A stretch of 64,000 bases of DNA, taken from Nocardiopsis flavescens. GTDB taxonomy: Bacteria; Actinomycetota; Actinomycetes; Streptosporangiales; Streptosporangiaceae. Every line of letters starts with the position of its first letter. Position 1 is the stretch's first letter. This document shows positions 17,053 through 26,043 of this stretch, piece after piece. Where the stretch lies: NCBI RefSeq assembly GCF_900141985.1, contig NZ_FQZK01000011.1, positions 1 through 64,000 of the forward strand, written 5' to 3'. The translations under genes and the position numbers were made by a program. A model generated the notes under the pieces. That model made no database searches, was not told where the DNA came from, and saw only the letters and a list, made by a program, of their open reading frames with translations.

Positions 17053-19773
17053 TCAGCCGCAGGCCTCCCCGTTCAGGGAGAGGGCCCGCGGGGTGCCGGG
17101 GTCGCCGTCGGCGGACCCGTTGAACCCGACCGTCACGGAGCCGCCGGGGGCGATCCGGGCGTTCCACCCGGAGTCGGAGACGACCACGGACGCGCCGTCC
17201 TGGCGGTGGGTGGCGTTCCACAGGCTGGTGATCTCCTCGCCCGCGGTGAAGTCCCAGGCCAGGTCCCAGCCGTCCACCTCCCGCGCGCCGCCGTTGGTGA
17301 CGGTGACCCGGGCCTGGAAGCCGCCGGGCCAGGTGTTGTCCACCGTGTAGTCCCACGTGCAGTCGGCGGTGCCGGGGCCCTCGGTGGGCCCTTCGGTCGG
17401 CTCCTCCGTCGGCTCCCCGGTGGGCTCCTCCGTCGGCTCCGGTGTGGGCTCCCCGGTGCCGGGCCCGGACCCGGCGGGGTCGCCGTAGACGATGCCGCGG
17501 CCGTTGGTGCCGATGTAGACCCGCCCGTACACGTCGGGGTCGCCGGTCACGACGGCGCCGGTCCAGGCCCACTGGTGGCGGTCGTCGTTGATCCGCACCC
17601 AGCTCAGCCCCGCGTCGTCGGAGCGGAAGATGCCGCGCACCCCGTCGATCCGGGAGCTGGTGTACACCGCCGGGTAGCCGGCCCCGGGCGCGGGCGCCCC
17701 GAAGCCCACCGCGTCGCCCTCGTCGACGCCCGCGACCGCCGCGAAGGTCTCCCCGGCATCGGTGGTGCGCCACATCCCGTAGTGGTCGCCGGTCCCGCCC
17801 GCGACCCACACGTCGCCGGTGTGCCCGGGCGCCGCACCGAACCGGATGTTCCCCTCGGCGGGCAGCCCGTCGTGGCGGGCCTCGAACACCGCCCCGCCGT
17901 CGGTGCTGGTGTAGAAGGTGCCGCCGGAGACCGCGTAGAACACGTCCGGGTCCACCCGGTCCGCCTCCACCCGCGCCCCCGCCGGAAGGCCGGAGGACGG
18001 GCTCCAGGACGACCCCAGGGTGGTCGAGACGTGCACCCCGGTGCCGTCCGGGCTCCACACGATCCGCGAGCCGTCGGCGTTGACCGCGACGGTGCCGCCG
18101 CCGGTGACGCCGCCCGGGGTCTGGCCGGCCCACCAGGAGTCCCCGCCGTTCGTCGAGACGCCGAGGGAGCCGCCCTCCTCGCCGCCCCCGGTCCGCACGA
18201 GGGTGTCCGGTGCCAGCTCGGCGAAGTCGAGCGAGGAGCCGTGGTCCCACGCGGGCTGGTCGAACATCCGGTCCGGCACCGTGCCGAGGTCCTCGTGGGT
18301 GAACCCGCCCAGGTCCAGCAGGGCCGAGTGCAGCGGCGCCCCGTCGCCGGGCGGGCTGACGAGGTCGTTGACCGCGGTCTCCTCGATGCCGTGCGCCTTC
18401 ACCTCGATGGTGAAGGGCGTGTCGGAGTCCCAGTTCGTCAGCTCGTCGGAGCCGTACACGGTGGCCCCGGTCCCGTACAGGAACCGGTCGGAGTCGAAGG
18501 GGTCGATGGCCATCGCCTGGGTCATCCAGCCCAGCTTGGGCTGGGTCTCGGGAGCGGTGCCCGCGCTCCCCCAGTCCAGCCAGGGCGCGGTGGAGATGTC
18601 CATCTCGTAGCGGGTGGTGCGCTCGGGGTAGGCGCCCCAGTCCCACGCCCGCGTCCAGGTCTGGCCGGCGTCGGTGCTGCGGAAGATCTGGGTGTCGGGC
18701 CACCAGGAGATCTGGGTGGCGACCATGAGGGTGTCGGGGTCCTGCCGGTCGACGGTCAGCCCGCCGTAGCCGAAGTAGGCGTCCTCGGTCCCCGCCGGGA
18801 CCGGGCTGATGTCGGTCCACTCGCCGGTGCCGGTGTCCAGCCGCCACACCTGGCCCGCGTCGCCGTCGTAGGGGCCGGGGGTGCTGGTGGTGGCGACGTA
18901 CAGGCGGTCGTTCCCGTGGTCCACGACGCCGTGCGCGGGCAGGTACCCGGTGGGCGCGCCGGGGACGGGCTCCCAGGTGTCCCCGCCGTCGGTGCTGCGG
19001 TAGAGGGGGTCGTCGAGGTCGGCGACGCCCGCGTAGATCTCCTGCGTGGGCGAGCCCGGGGAGCCGGTGCCGGGGTCGAAGGCCACCCACGTGACGCCGA
19101 TGACGTCGTCGAGCAGGCCGTTGGGGTCCCCCGGGTCCTGGACGTAGTCGCCGGGGTTGGGGAAGGCGGTGACCTCCGACCAGGTGGCGCCGTGGTCGGT
19201 GCTGCGCCACAGGCCGTGGCCGCCCCGGGCGCCGAAGTACACGACGGAGTTGTCGTTGGGGTCCACCGCCAGGCGCTCGCCCAGTCCGCGGCCGGGCATG
19301 TTGCCGCCGAGCTTGAAGGGCAGCTCGGCGGCCTCCCAGGTCTCCCCGCGGTCGTCGGAGCGCAGGACCGCGCCGTTGTTCGGGTCCCAGTCGTTGGTGT
19401 AGGTGCCCACCGCGGCGTAGACGCGGTCGGGGTCGACGGGGTCGGTGGCGATGGACACGACTCCGGTCCACCCCCACCGGTCCCAGTCGACCCAGTCGAG
19501 CAGGGGGACCCAGCGGTCGGTGGCGGGGTCCAGACGGTAGGCGCCGCCGATGTCGGTGCGGGCGTAGGCGAGGCCGGGTTCGGTCTCGTTGAAGACGATG
19601 CCGGGCACGAAGCCGCCCCCGGCGATGCGGACGTTGTCCCACGCGTAGTCGGCCTGTGCGAGGGCCGGGGAGGGGGCGGCGGCGCCGACCGCGGCGAGCG
19701 GCAGCGCCAGCGCCGCGGCGCTGAGCAGCGCGGCGGGGGTTCGGTGCCGCGGTCTCGGGGTTCGGGGGGGCAT
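17053..19773 (-). CDS. GH74 endo-xyloglucanase with CBM2, secreted
   Basis: This 906-aa secreted enzyme cleaves the beta-1,4-glucan backbone of xyloglucan outside the cell. A signal peptide (to about residue 39, ending SPALAQ) is followed by two seven-bladed propellers with many Asp-box-like motifs (STDHGATW, STDGGDTW, SDDAGLSW). The catalytic pair is expected at D74 (ARTDIGGAYR) and D487 (LLDLGGFTHEDL), matching the spacing of known GH74 enzymes. After a PTE-rich linker (~767-797) comes a C-terminal carbohydrate-binding module 2 (~800-906; CTWDYTVDNTWPGGF, WNATHRQDG, SLNGEACG) for cellulose or xyloglucan binding. AGGAG precedes the ATG. A LacI-type operator lies 124 bp upstream. This gene defines the locus as xyloglucan-directed. 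Confidence 0.94.
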   Translation of the reverse strand: MPPRTPRPRHRTPAALLSAAALALPLAAVGAAAPSPALAQADYAWDNVRIAGGGFVPGIVFNETEPGLAYARTDIGGAYRLDPATDRWVPLLDWVDWDRWGWTGVVSIATDPVDPDRVYAAVGTYTNDWDPNNGAVLRSDDRGETWEAAELPFKLGGNMPGRGLGERLAVDPNDNSVVYFGARGGHGLWRSTDHGATWSEVTAFPNPGDYVQDPGDPNGLLDDVIGVTWVAFDPGTGSPGSPTQEIYAGVADLDDPLYRSTDGGDTWEPVPGAPTGYLPAHGVVDHGNDRLYVATTSTPGPYDGDAGQVWRLDTGTGEWTDISPVPAGTEDAYFGYGGLTVDRQDPDTLMVATQISWWPDTQIFRSTDAGQTWTRAWDWGAYPERTTRYEMDISTAPWLDWGSAGTAPETQPKLGWMTQAMAIDPFDSDRFLYGTGATVYGSDELTNWDSDTPFTIEVKAHGIEETAVNDLVSPPGDGAPLHSALLDLGGFTHEDLGTVPDRMFDQPAWDHGSSLDFAELAPDTLVRTGGGEEGGSLGVSTNGGDSWWAGQTPGGVTGGGTVAVNADGSRIVWSPDGTGVHVSTTLGSSWSPSSGLPAGARVEADRVDPDVFYAVSGGTFYTSTDGGAVFEARHDGLPAEGNIRFGAAPGHTGDVWVAGGTGDHYGMWRTTDAGETFAAVAGVDEGDAVGFGAPAPGAGYPAVYTSSRIDGVRGIFRSDDAGLSWVRINDDRHQWAWTGAVVTGDPDVYGRVYIGTNGRGIVYGDPAGSGPGTGEPTPEPTEEPTGEPTEEPTEGPTEGPGTADCTWDYTVDNTWPGGFQARVTVTNGGAREVDGWDLAWDFTAGEEITSLWNATHRQDGASVVVSDSGWNARIAPGGSVTVGFNGSADGDPGTPRALSLNGEACG

Positions 19774-19882
19774 GCGGGACTCCTGAAAACTGGGGGGTCG
19801 CGCCCTCCCGGGGATTCCGGTTCCCGGGAGGGCGCCAATTGCCGATCAGTGTGAATACCCTTCGGGTGCCCGGCAAGAGGGG

Positions 19883-22450
19883 TCAGGAGAAGTTTTTCGA
19901 AGCGCTTCGACTTCGGGCATGGAGAAAAGTCTGAAACCGCAGAGAAATGGCCTGGCGGGGATCGCAGTCCACCCGGCGCCGGGTCCCGTCGGGAAACGCG
20001 GCCACCAGGCTCCGGGGCTCCACCGACCGCAGCCGGGCGTGCGCCGCGCCGCGCTCCCACTCCAGGACGTCGACGAGGAGCCCGCCCCGGCCGCGCAGCC
20101 CCTCCACCCGGCCCGCGGTCCAGGCCGGCGGCAGGGCGGGCAGCAGGTCGGCGCGGCCCTCGGTGGAGCCCAGCAGCACGGCGGCGACGACCGCGGGCAG
20201 CCCGCCGCCGATGTCCACGTTGAACAGCGCGCCGCGGTTGTGGGTGGGGGTCAGGGTGGGCCGCCAGTACCGGGTGGCCAGCATGCCCAGTGCCGCGTGC
20301 GCCCGTTCCGCGAGGCCCAGCCGGGCCGCCGCCAGGCCGAGCTGGACCAGTCCGAACGCCATCTCGTCGGACTCCTCGCCCCGCCACCAGTCCAGGCGGG
20401 CGCGCACCGCGGCCGCGGCGGCGGCCCGCAGGCGGGGCGCGGCCAGCGCCGGGTCCGGCTCGTACCAGAGGGGGTACAGGTGGGAGGCGTGCCGGTGGGC
20501 GTGCCGGTCGGCCTGCTCCAGCGGGCCGGCCGGGCCCGCCCACTCGGAGAGCTCCCCGCCGGGCGACACCCGGTAGGAGGGCGTGCGGGCGGCGAGGGCC
20601 GCCCACCGCCGCCCGCCCGGCAGGCCCAGGACCCGGTGCGCCCGCATGAGGTTGCGGCACAGGTCGCGGACGGCGGCGACGTCCATCGTGGCGTTGACGC
20701 AGGCCTGGCCGTCGGCGTCGGCGGGGGTGTTCTCCGGGGAGTAGGAGGGGACGAACCCGTCCGCGGTGAGGAAGTCCTCGTGGAACAGGGCCGCCTCGGT
20801 GAGGAACGGCAGCGCCCGCTCGCGCAGGAAGTCCCGGTCGCGGGTGTGGGAGTAGTAGTCCCAGTACAGCCGGGCCGCCCAGGCGGCCCCGGCGGTCCAG
20901 CAGGTCAGGGACCACACCGGCCCGAAGTGCTGGTGGCGGCCGGTGGTGGAGGCGTGCGCGGGCACCAGGACGCCCCGGCAGCCGTACAGGCGGCGGGCGT
21001 TCTCCCGGAGGTCGCCGAGCACGCCCTCCAGCAGGTCGAACACCGGGGTCATCAGCTCGGGGGTGCCGGTGGCGTGCAGGGCGGCCACCGCCGAGAAGAG
21101 GTTGCCGTCGAAGGTGTACCCGGAGCGCCAGGGCGGGTCGTAGGTGCCGCTCCACACCCCCTGGAGGGTGGGCGGCAGGCCGCCGCAGCTCGACACGATC
21201 GTGTACCGCGCAGCGTCCACGAGCCGGGCCAGGTGCGCCGGGGAGGCGCCCTCTGCGGGCGGGCCGTCCAGGTCGATGCGGAAGCGGTCCATGAGCCCGC
21301 CGTGCAGCGGGCGGTGCCGGTCCAGGGCGCGGTCGAACCCGGAGGGCGCCGGGGCGGCGGCCCCGGGGGCGGGAGCACCGCCCGCCTCACCCCCGCACGT
21401 GGGCGCGGACGCGGAGACGGGCCCACCGGCGGCCCGGGGAACGGGCGCGCCGCCCGGCACAGGGCCGGACTCGGAGACGGACACACCCCCGGACGCGGGA
21501 ACACCACGCGCCCCACTCCCGCACGTGGGCGCGGACGCGGAGACGGGCCCACCGGCGGCCCGGGGAACGGGCGCGCCGCCCGGCACAGGGCCGGACACGA
21601 GAGCGGGCGCACCCCCGGGCACGGGAGCACCACCCTCCCCGCCCCCGGGCGGGCCGTCCGGCGCGCGGACGGGACCCGTGCCGGGAACGTCCACGGTGAC
21701 CCGGACGACCGCCTCCAGGCGCTCCACCCCGCGCAGCTCCAGGGCGTCCCCGACCACCCGGACCCCGCCCCCGGAGGCGGACAGCGCGCACTCCACCGTG
21801 TACCCCGTCGGCGCCGCGGGCGGCGCCCCGGCCGGCCGGTCCGGGAAGCGCGCGCGCAGGCGCAGCACCCCCGGGGCGGCGGTGGCCTCGGCCTCCACCC
21901 GCACCGGCGGCCGCTCCCCCGGCGGGGCCAGGCGCAGCGTCCCGTCCAGCCCCGCGGCCCGGGACAGCTCCACCGCCACCGCCCCGTCCGCCCGGGAGGC
22001 CACCGCGCGGTGCGCGGTCCCGTCCGGCAGCTCCTCCGAGACCACGCCGGTGCCGAAGTCGCAGGCGCGCAGCGTATCGCCCGGTACGGGAGCGCTGAGC
22101 TCGAACGACAGCACGGCCGCGGGCACCAGGGGGTCGATCCACCGGGTCCGGGCGTACCCGGGGTGCTCGGCGGCGGCGGATCGCGCGATGAGCTCGGCGG
22201 CCTCCCGGGACCGGCCCGCCAGGAGCAGGGCGCGCAGCTCCGGCAGCAGGCGCGCGGTCGCGGGCGCGGGCAGGGCGTCGGCGACCGGCAGGAAGAGGCG
22301 CTCGTGGCACAGGGTGAGGCGGACCAGGTCCGCGGTGGAGTGCGCCAGCGCACCGGTGGTGCCGTTCCCGGTGACCAGGGCGTCCTCCCAGGAGGAGGCG
22401 GGCGTGCGGGTGCGGGCGCCGCGGACGCGCGGCGCTCGGACGTGGGACAT
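19883..22450 (-). CDS. GH95 alpha-L-fucosidase-like enzyme with expanded linker
   Basis: This 855-aa protein is a GH95 glycoside hydrolase, a family of 1,2-alpha-L-fucosidases and alpha-L-galactosidases, so here it probably removes fucose from xyloglucan side chains. The N-terminal beta-sandwich starts ASSWEDALVTGNGTTGALAH; the (alpha/alpha)6 part has PSYSPENTPAD (likely general acid Glu) and ALFNVDIGGGLPAVVAAVL (likely base Asp). The usual Asn-rich NINTxMNYW motif is replaced by YTFDGNLFSAVAA, so specificity is uncertain. Residues ~263-370 are a Pro/Gly/Ala-rich insert built from repeats. No signal peptide is seen. The last ~15 codons overlap the GH74 operator. GGAG precedes the ATG. It is divergent from GH42. 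Confidence 0.85.
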   Translation of the reverse strand: MSHVRAPRVRGARTRTPASSWEDALVTGNGTTGALAHSTADLVRLTLCHERLFLPVADALPAPATARLLPELRALLLAGRSREAAELIARSAAAEHPGYARTRWIDPLVPAAVLSFELSAPVPGDTLRACDFGTGVVSEELPDGTAHRAVASRADGAVAVELSRAAGLDGTLRLAPPGERPPVRVEAEATAAPGVLRLRARFPDRPAGAPPAAPTGYTVECALSASGGGVRVVGDALELRGVERLEAVVRVTVDVPGTGPVRAPDGPPGGGEGGAPVPGGAPALVSGPVPGGAPVPRAAGGPVSASAPTCGSGARGVPASGGVSVSESGPVPGGAPVPRAAGGPVSASAPTCGGEAGGAPAPGAAAPAPSGFDRALDRHRPLHGGLMDRFRIDLDGPPAEGASPAHLARLVDAARYTIVSSCGGLPPTLQGVWSGTYDPPWRSGYTFDGNLFSAVAALHATGTPELMTPVFDLLEGVLGDLRENARRLYGCRGVLVPAHASTTGRHQHFGPVWSLTCWTAGAAWAARLYWDYYSHTRDRDFLRERALPFLTEAALFHEDFLTADGFVPSYSPENTPADADGQACVNATMDVAAVRDLCRNLMRAHRVLGLPGGRRWAALAARTPSYRVSPGGELSEWAGPAGPLEQADRHAHRHASHLYPLWYEPDPALAAPRLRAAAAAAVRARLDWWRGEESDEMAFGLVQLGLAAARLGLAERAHAALGMLATRYWRPTLTPTHNRGALFNVDIGGGLPAVVAAVLLGSTEGRADLLPALPPAWTAGRVEGLRGRGGLLVDVLEWERGAAHARLRSVEPRSLVAAFPDGTRRRVDCDPRQAISLRFQTFLHARSRSASKNFS
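19897..19910. promoter_or_regulatory. LacI-type operator upstream of GH74
   Basis: TCGAAGCGCTTCGA is a perfect 14-bp palindrome located 124 bp upstream of the GH74 start codon, within the final codons of the GH95 gene. It matches the other operators of the locus exactly or nearly so. It would let the LacI repressor block GH74 transcription and possibly also act as a roadblock to readthrough from GH95. Confidence 0.75.
21392..21596. repeat. 79-bp perfect direct repeat inside the GH95 gene
   Basis: Bases 21392-21470 and 21518-21596 are identical over 79 bp, with a 126-bp (42-codon) period that keeps the reading frame. Flanking stretches are degenerate copies of the same unit. The repeat encodes a Pro/Ala/Gly-rich linker (SGPVPGGAPVPRAAGGP twice). 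It looks like recent in-frame tandem expansion and might vary between strains. Confidence 0.85.
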
Positions 22451-22535
22451 GTCGCTCCAGGGGGGTGGGGGGTGTCGAGCGGACGGGGTTCCTCGCCATA
22501 CTTCCTTCGTCCGCCCAACCTAAGGAGTCCCCCAC

Positions 22536-24569
22536 ATGGCCGCCCAGACCCCGCCGCACACCCCGCCCGGCCGGCAGCTGTGGTTCGGCGGCGACCACAA
22601 CCCCGAGCAGTGGCCGGAGGAGACCCTCGCCGAGGACGTCGACCTCATGCGCCGGGCGGGCGTCACCCTGGCCACCGTCGGGGTGTTCGCGTGGTCGCGG
22701 CTGGAGCCGCGCGAGGGCGAGTACGACTTCGCGTGGCTGGACCGGGTGCTCGACCGGCTGCACGGGGCGGGCGTGCAGGTGGCGCTGGCCACCCCCACCG
22801 CGTCGCCGCCGCCGTGGTTCTCCCTGGCCCACCCCGACGCGCTGCCCGTGAACGCCGACGGGGTGCGGCTCACCCACGGCAGCCGCGACACCTACGACGT
22901 GTGCTCCCCGGACTACCGGCGGGCCTCGGTGCGGATCGTGCGGGCCCTGGCCGAGCGGTACGCCCACCACCCGGCGCTGGCCCTGTGGCACGTGCACAAC
23001 GAGTACGGGACGTGGACCTACTCCGAGCACGGCGCCCGCGCGTTCCGGGACTGGCTGCGCCGCCGCCACGACACCCTGGACGCGCTGAACCGGGCGTGGA
23101 CCACCGAGTTCTGGGGCCAGCGCTACGGCGCGTGGGACGAGGTGCTGCCGCCGCGGGCCACGCAGTACCTGGCCAACCCGGCGCACGTGCTGGACTTCCG
23201 GCGGTTCCTGTCCGACGAGATGCTCGACCACTTCCTGGACCAGCGCGACGTGCTGCGGACCGCATCCCCGGACGTGCCGGTCACCACCAACCTGGCCTTC
23301 GGCGACTGGGTCCCGGTGGACCCGTGGCGGTGGGCCGAGCACGTGGACCTGGTGTCGGTGGACGACTACCCGGACCGGTCCGGCGCGGGCGGGGACGAGC
23401 AGACGGCGTTCGCCGGCGACCTGGCCCGCTCCTGGGCGGACCGGGTGCCCGGGGGCGGGCGCCCGTGGCTGCTGATGGAGCAGGCCGCCGGGGTGGTCCA
23501 CGAGAAGGGGGTCGTGCGCCCCAAGGCCCCCGGGGAGATCGCCCGGCACAGCCTCTCGCACGTCGCCCGGGGCTCGCGGGGGGCGATGTTCTTCCAGTGG
23601 CGCGCCTCCCGGGGCGGGGCCGAGCAGTGGTACTCGGGCATGGTGCCGCACGCCGGGCCCGACTCGCGGATCTTCCGGGAGGTGTGCGAGCTGGGCGACG
23701 TGCTCGGGCGCATCGCCGAGACGGCCGGGGCGGACGTGGTCGCCGACGCGGCCGTCACCTGGGACCCGGAGAGCTGGTGGGCGATGAACGCCACCCGCCT
23801 GCCCTCGGACCGGGTCGACTACCTGGAGGCGGTGCGCCAGGTGCACCGGGTGCTGTGGCGGTCGGGGCGCACGGTGGACTTCGTGCGCCCGGACCGGGAG
23901 CCGCCGCGGGTGCCGCTGCTGGTGGTGCCGTCCCTGTACCTGCTCTCCGAGCGCGACGCCGAGCGGCTGGCCCGCTACACCGAGAGGGGCGGAACGCTGG
24001 TGGTCACCTACCTGAGCGGCGTCGCCGACCCGACCGGGACCGTCCGCACCGGCGGGTACCCCGGCATGCTGCGCGACCTGCTGGGCGTGCGGGTGGAGGA
24101 GTTCCACCCCATGGCCGAGGGCGAGAAGGCCGGGATGGACGTGGGGATGGTGCGCGAGGAGGTGACGCTGTGGAGCGAGCGCGTCCACCTGGAGGGCGCC
24201 GAGACGGTGGCGCCCTACGCGGGCGGGGAGCTGGACGGGCTGCCCGCGGTGACGCGGCGCCGGTACGGGGCCGGTGAGGCCTGGTACGTGTCCGCGCACC
24301 TCAACGACCGCGGGCTGGGCCGGGTGTTCACCGAGGCCATCGGCCAGGGCCCCTTCCCGGAGGAGGGGCTGGACGTGGTGCGCCGGGTGGGCCCGGAGGG
24401 CGCGTGGGTGTTCCTCACCAACCACGGGCACCGGGCGCTGCGCATCGACCCCGCCCGCCTGGGGCTGGGCGCGGGCGCGGTGGACCTGGTGTCCAAGACC
24501 TCGGCGGAGGGGCTGATGCTGCCCGGCGGGGGCGTGGCGGTCCTGCGCGGACACCCCGTTGACAATTAG
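22536..24569 (+). CDS. GH42 beta-galactosidase
   Basis: This 677-aa cytoplasmic enzyme is a GH42 beta-galactosidase; in this locus it should remove galactose from the side chains of imported xyloglucan oligosaccharides. The TIM barrel starts [12 protein letters not shown], a family hallmark. E156 in WHVHNEYG is the expected acid/base and E315 in LLMEQAAG the nucleophile. The trimerisation domain follows ([20 protein letters not shown]) and then a short beta C-terminal domain. No signal peptide is present. AAGGAG (22522-22527) precedes the ATG. It diverges from GH95 across an 85-bp gap in which no copy of the LacI palindrome is visible. Its last codons contain the -35 box of xylA. Confidence 0.93.
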   Translation: MAAQTPPHTPPGRQLWFGGDHNPEQWPEETLAEDVDLMRRAGVTLATVGVFAWSRLEPREGEYDFAWLDRVLDRLHGAGVQVALATPTASPPPWFSLAHPDALPVNADGVRLTHGSRDTYDVCSPDYRRASVRIVRALAERYAHHPALALWHVHNEYGTWTYSEHGARAFRDWLRRRHDTLDALNRAWTTEFWGQRYGAWDEVLPPRATQYLANPAHVLDFRRFLSDEMLDHFLDQRDVLRTASPDVPVTTNLAFGDWVPVDPWRWAEHVDLVSVDDYPDRSGAGGDEQTAFAGDLARSWADRVPGGGRPWLLMEQAAGVVHEKGVVRPKAPGEIARHSLSHVARGSRGAMFFQWRASRGGAEQWYSGMVPHAGPDSRIFREVCELGDVLGRIAETAGADVVADAAVTWDPESWWAMNATRLPSDRVDYLEAVRQVHRVLWRSGRTVDFVRPDREPPRVPLLVVPSLYLLSERDAERLARYTERGGTLVVTYLSGVADPTGTVRTGGYPGMLRDLLGVRVEEFHPMAEGEKAGMDVGMVREEVTLWSERVHLEGAETVAPYAGGELDGLPAVTRRRYGAGEAWYVSAHLNDRGLGRVFTEAIGQGPFPEEGLDVVRRVGPEGAWVFLTNHGHRALRIDPARLGLGAGAVDLVSKTSAEGLMLPGGGVAVLRGHPVDN

Positions 24570-24590
24570 TTGCGAGCCTAGACAAACTGA
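24559..24590 (+). promoter_or_regulatory. xylA promoter with XylR-like operator
   Basis: A consensus -35 TTGACA (24559-24564) lies in the end of the GH42 gene. It is followed by an inverted repeat TTAGTT (24566-24571) / AACTGA (24585-24590), with CAAACT just inside the right arm. These half-sites resemble XylR (ROK family) operators, which have TTAGTTT and AAACTAA arms. The repeat covers the spacer and any -10, so binding would block xylA. The regulator gene is not in the window. Confidence 0.5.
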
Positions 24591-24615
24591 GGGCCCCGAC
24601 CCGCAGGAGGCTCCC

Positions 24616-25773
24616 ATGACCGCGTACCGACCGACGCCCGAGGACAGGTTCACCTTCGGGCTGTGGACCGTGGGCTGGCGCGGCGTCAACACCTTCGGCG
24701 ACGCCGTGCGGCCCCCGCTCGACCCCGTCGACGCCGTGCGCCGGCTGTCCGACCTGGGGGCGTACGGCATCACGTTCCACGACGACGACCTGATCCCGCC
24801 GGGCAGCACCCCCTCGGAGCGCGACGCGGTCCTCAAGAGGTTCCGGGGGGCGCTGGACGAGACCGGCCTGGCCGTGCCCATGGTCACCACCAACCTGTTC
24901 ACCCACCCGGTGTTCCGCGACGGCGGGTTCACCTCCAACAGCCGCGACGTGCGCCGCCACGCGGTGCGCAAGGTGGTGCGCAACATCGACCTGGCGGTGT
25001 CCCTGGGCGCCACCACCTACGTGTGCTGGGGCGGCCAGGACGGCGCCGAGACCGAGGCCGGAAAGGACGGCGCCGCCGCGCTGGACCGGCTGCGCGAGGC
25101 GTTCGACCTGCTCTGCGGGTACGTCCGCGAGCAGGGCTACGACCTGCGGTTCGCCATCGAGCCCAAGCCCAACGAGCCGCGCGGCGACGTGCTGCTGCCG
25201 ACCGTGGGGCACGCGCTGGCGTTCATCAACTCCCTGGAGCACCCGGAGATGGTCGGGGTCAACCCGGAGGTCGGGCACGAGCAGATGGCCGGGCTCAACT
25301 TCGCGCACGGGGTCGCCCAGGCGCTGTGGGCGGGCAAGCTGTTCCACATCGACCTCAACGGGCAGCGCGGGGTCAAGTACGACCAGGACCTGCGGTTCGG
25401 CGCGGGCGACGTCAAGGAGGCGTTCTTCCTGGTCGACCTGCTGGAGCGGGCCGGGTACGCGGGGCCCCGGCACTTCGACTTCAAGCCGCCGCGCACCGAG
25501 GACACGGACGGTGTGTGGGTCTCGGCGCAGGCCTGCATGCGCAACTACCTCATCCTCAAGGAGAAGGCCGCCGCGTTCCGGGCCGACCCCGAGGTGCGGG
25601 AGGCGCTGGAGGCCTCGCGGGTGCCGGAGCTGTCGGTGCCCACGCTGGGCGAGGGCGAGGACCTGGCCGGGCTGCTGGCGGAGGAGTTCGACGCGGACGC
25701 CGCCGGCGGGCGCGGCTACCACTTCGAGCGGCTGGACCAGCTGGCCCTGGAGCACCTGCTGGGCGTGCGCTGA
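24616..25773 (+). CDS. xylA: Xylose isomerase
   Basis: This 385-aa cytoplasmic enzyme converts D-xylose to D-xylulose, the step that channels xylose released by the alpha-xylosidase into the pentose phosphate route. It matches the short (class I) actinobacterial xylose isomerases in length. Active-site blocks are [24 protein letters not shown] (H55 and D58), the metal-binding [22 protein letters not shown] and [11 protein letters not shown] with [18 protein letters not shown] (24604-24610) precedes the ATG; an upstream in-frame ATG-like start lies inside the promoter and is rejected. It has its own promoter after GH42, and a strong hairpin follows it. No xylulokinase gene is in the window. 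Confidence 0.96.
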   Translation: MTAYRPTPEDRFTFGLWTVGWRGVNTFGDAVRPPLDPVDAVRRLSDLGAYGITFHDDDLIPPGSTPSERDAVLKRFRGALDETGLAVPMVTTNLFTHPVFRDGGFTSNSRDVRRHAVRKVVRNIDLAVSLGATTYVCWGGQDGAETEAGKDGAAALDRLREAFDLLCGYVREQGYDLRFAIEPKPNEPRGDVLLPTVGHALAFINSLEHPEMVGVNPEVGHEQMAGLNFAHGVAQALWAGKLFHIDLNGQRGVKYDQDLRFGAGDVKEAFFLVDLLERAGYAGPRHFDFKPPRTEDTDGVWVSAQACMRNYLILKEKAAAFRADPEVREALEASRVPELSVPTLGEGEDLAGLLAEEFDADAAGGRGYHFERLDQLALEHLLGVR

Positions 25774-25825
25774 TCCCTGCCCCGCCGCGGGGGCACGGGG
25801 TGGGGGCACGGGGCCCGGAGAAGAC

Positions 25826-25862
25826 GACGGCCCCGCCGGGCGCGATGCCCGGCGGGGCCGTC
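25826..25862 (+). terminator. Terminator hairpin after xylA
   Basis: A 16-bp perfect stem (GACGGCCCCGCCGGGC at 25826-25841, complement at 25847-25862) with loop GCGAT lies 52 bp after the xylA stop. The remainder of the 270-bp gap to the convergent GH31 gene contains no recognisable gene. Confidence 0.75.
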
Positions 25863-26043
25863 CCCCGTCTGTGCGGGACGGTGCGGCGGTCGCCTCACGG
25901 CGTGGTGCACAACACGGCTCCGAGGCCGCCCGAGGGCGCGGTATTCCGTGAAGGCTTCGGTTGAGCCCGGGGGACACTTTCTACCGCACCGTCCCGCATG
26001 GGGTGCAACGGGTGGCCCCCGCGGATAATTCCTGTGAGGGCGC

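Noticed and set aside
21392..21596. Repeats considered as a CRISPR array
   Set aside because: Only two full copies of 79 bp, in frame inside a gene and with a related spacer; the pattern is a protein linker repeat.
22451..22535. Search for a LacI palindrome in the GH95/GH42 divergent gap
   Set aside because: No TCGAAGCG-type palindrome is present; only a loose GCGGAC/GTCCGC pair 24 bp apart, too weak to call an operator.
19919..24277. 1452-codon plus-strand open frame spanning GH95 and part of GH42
   Set aside because: It runs antisense through GH95 and out of frame through GH42, both of which have family motifs.
25871..26040. Gap between xylA and GH31 examined for a tRNA or small gene
   Set aside because: No cloverleaf or T-loop signature and no reading frame with a ribosome site was found.
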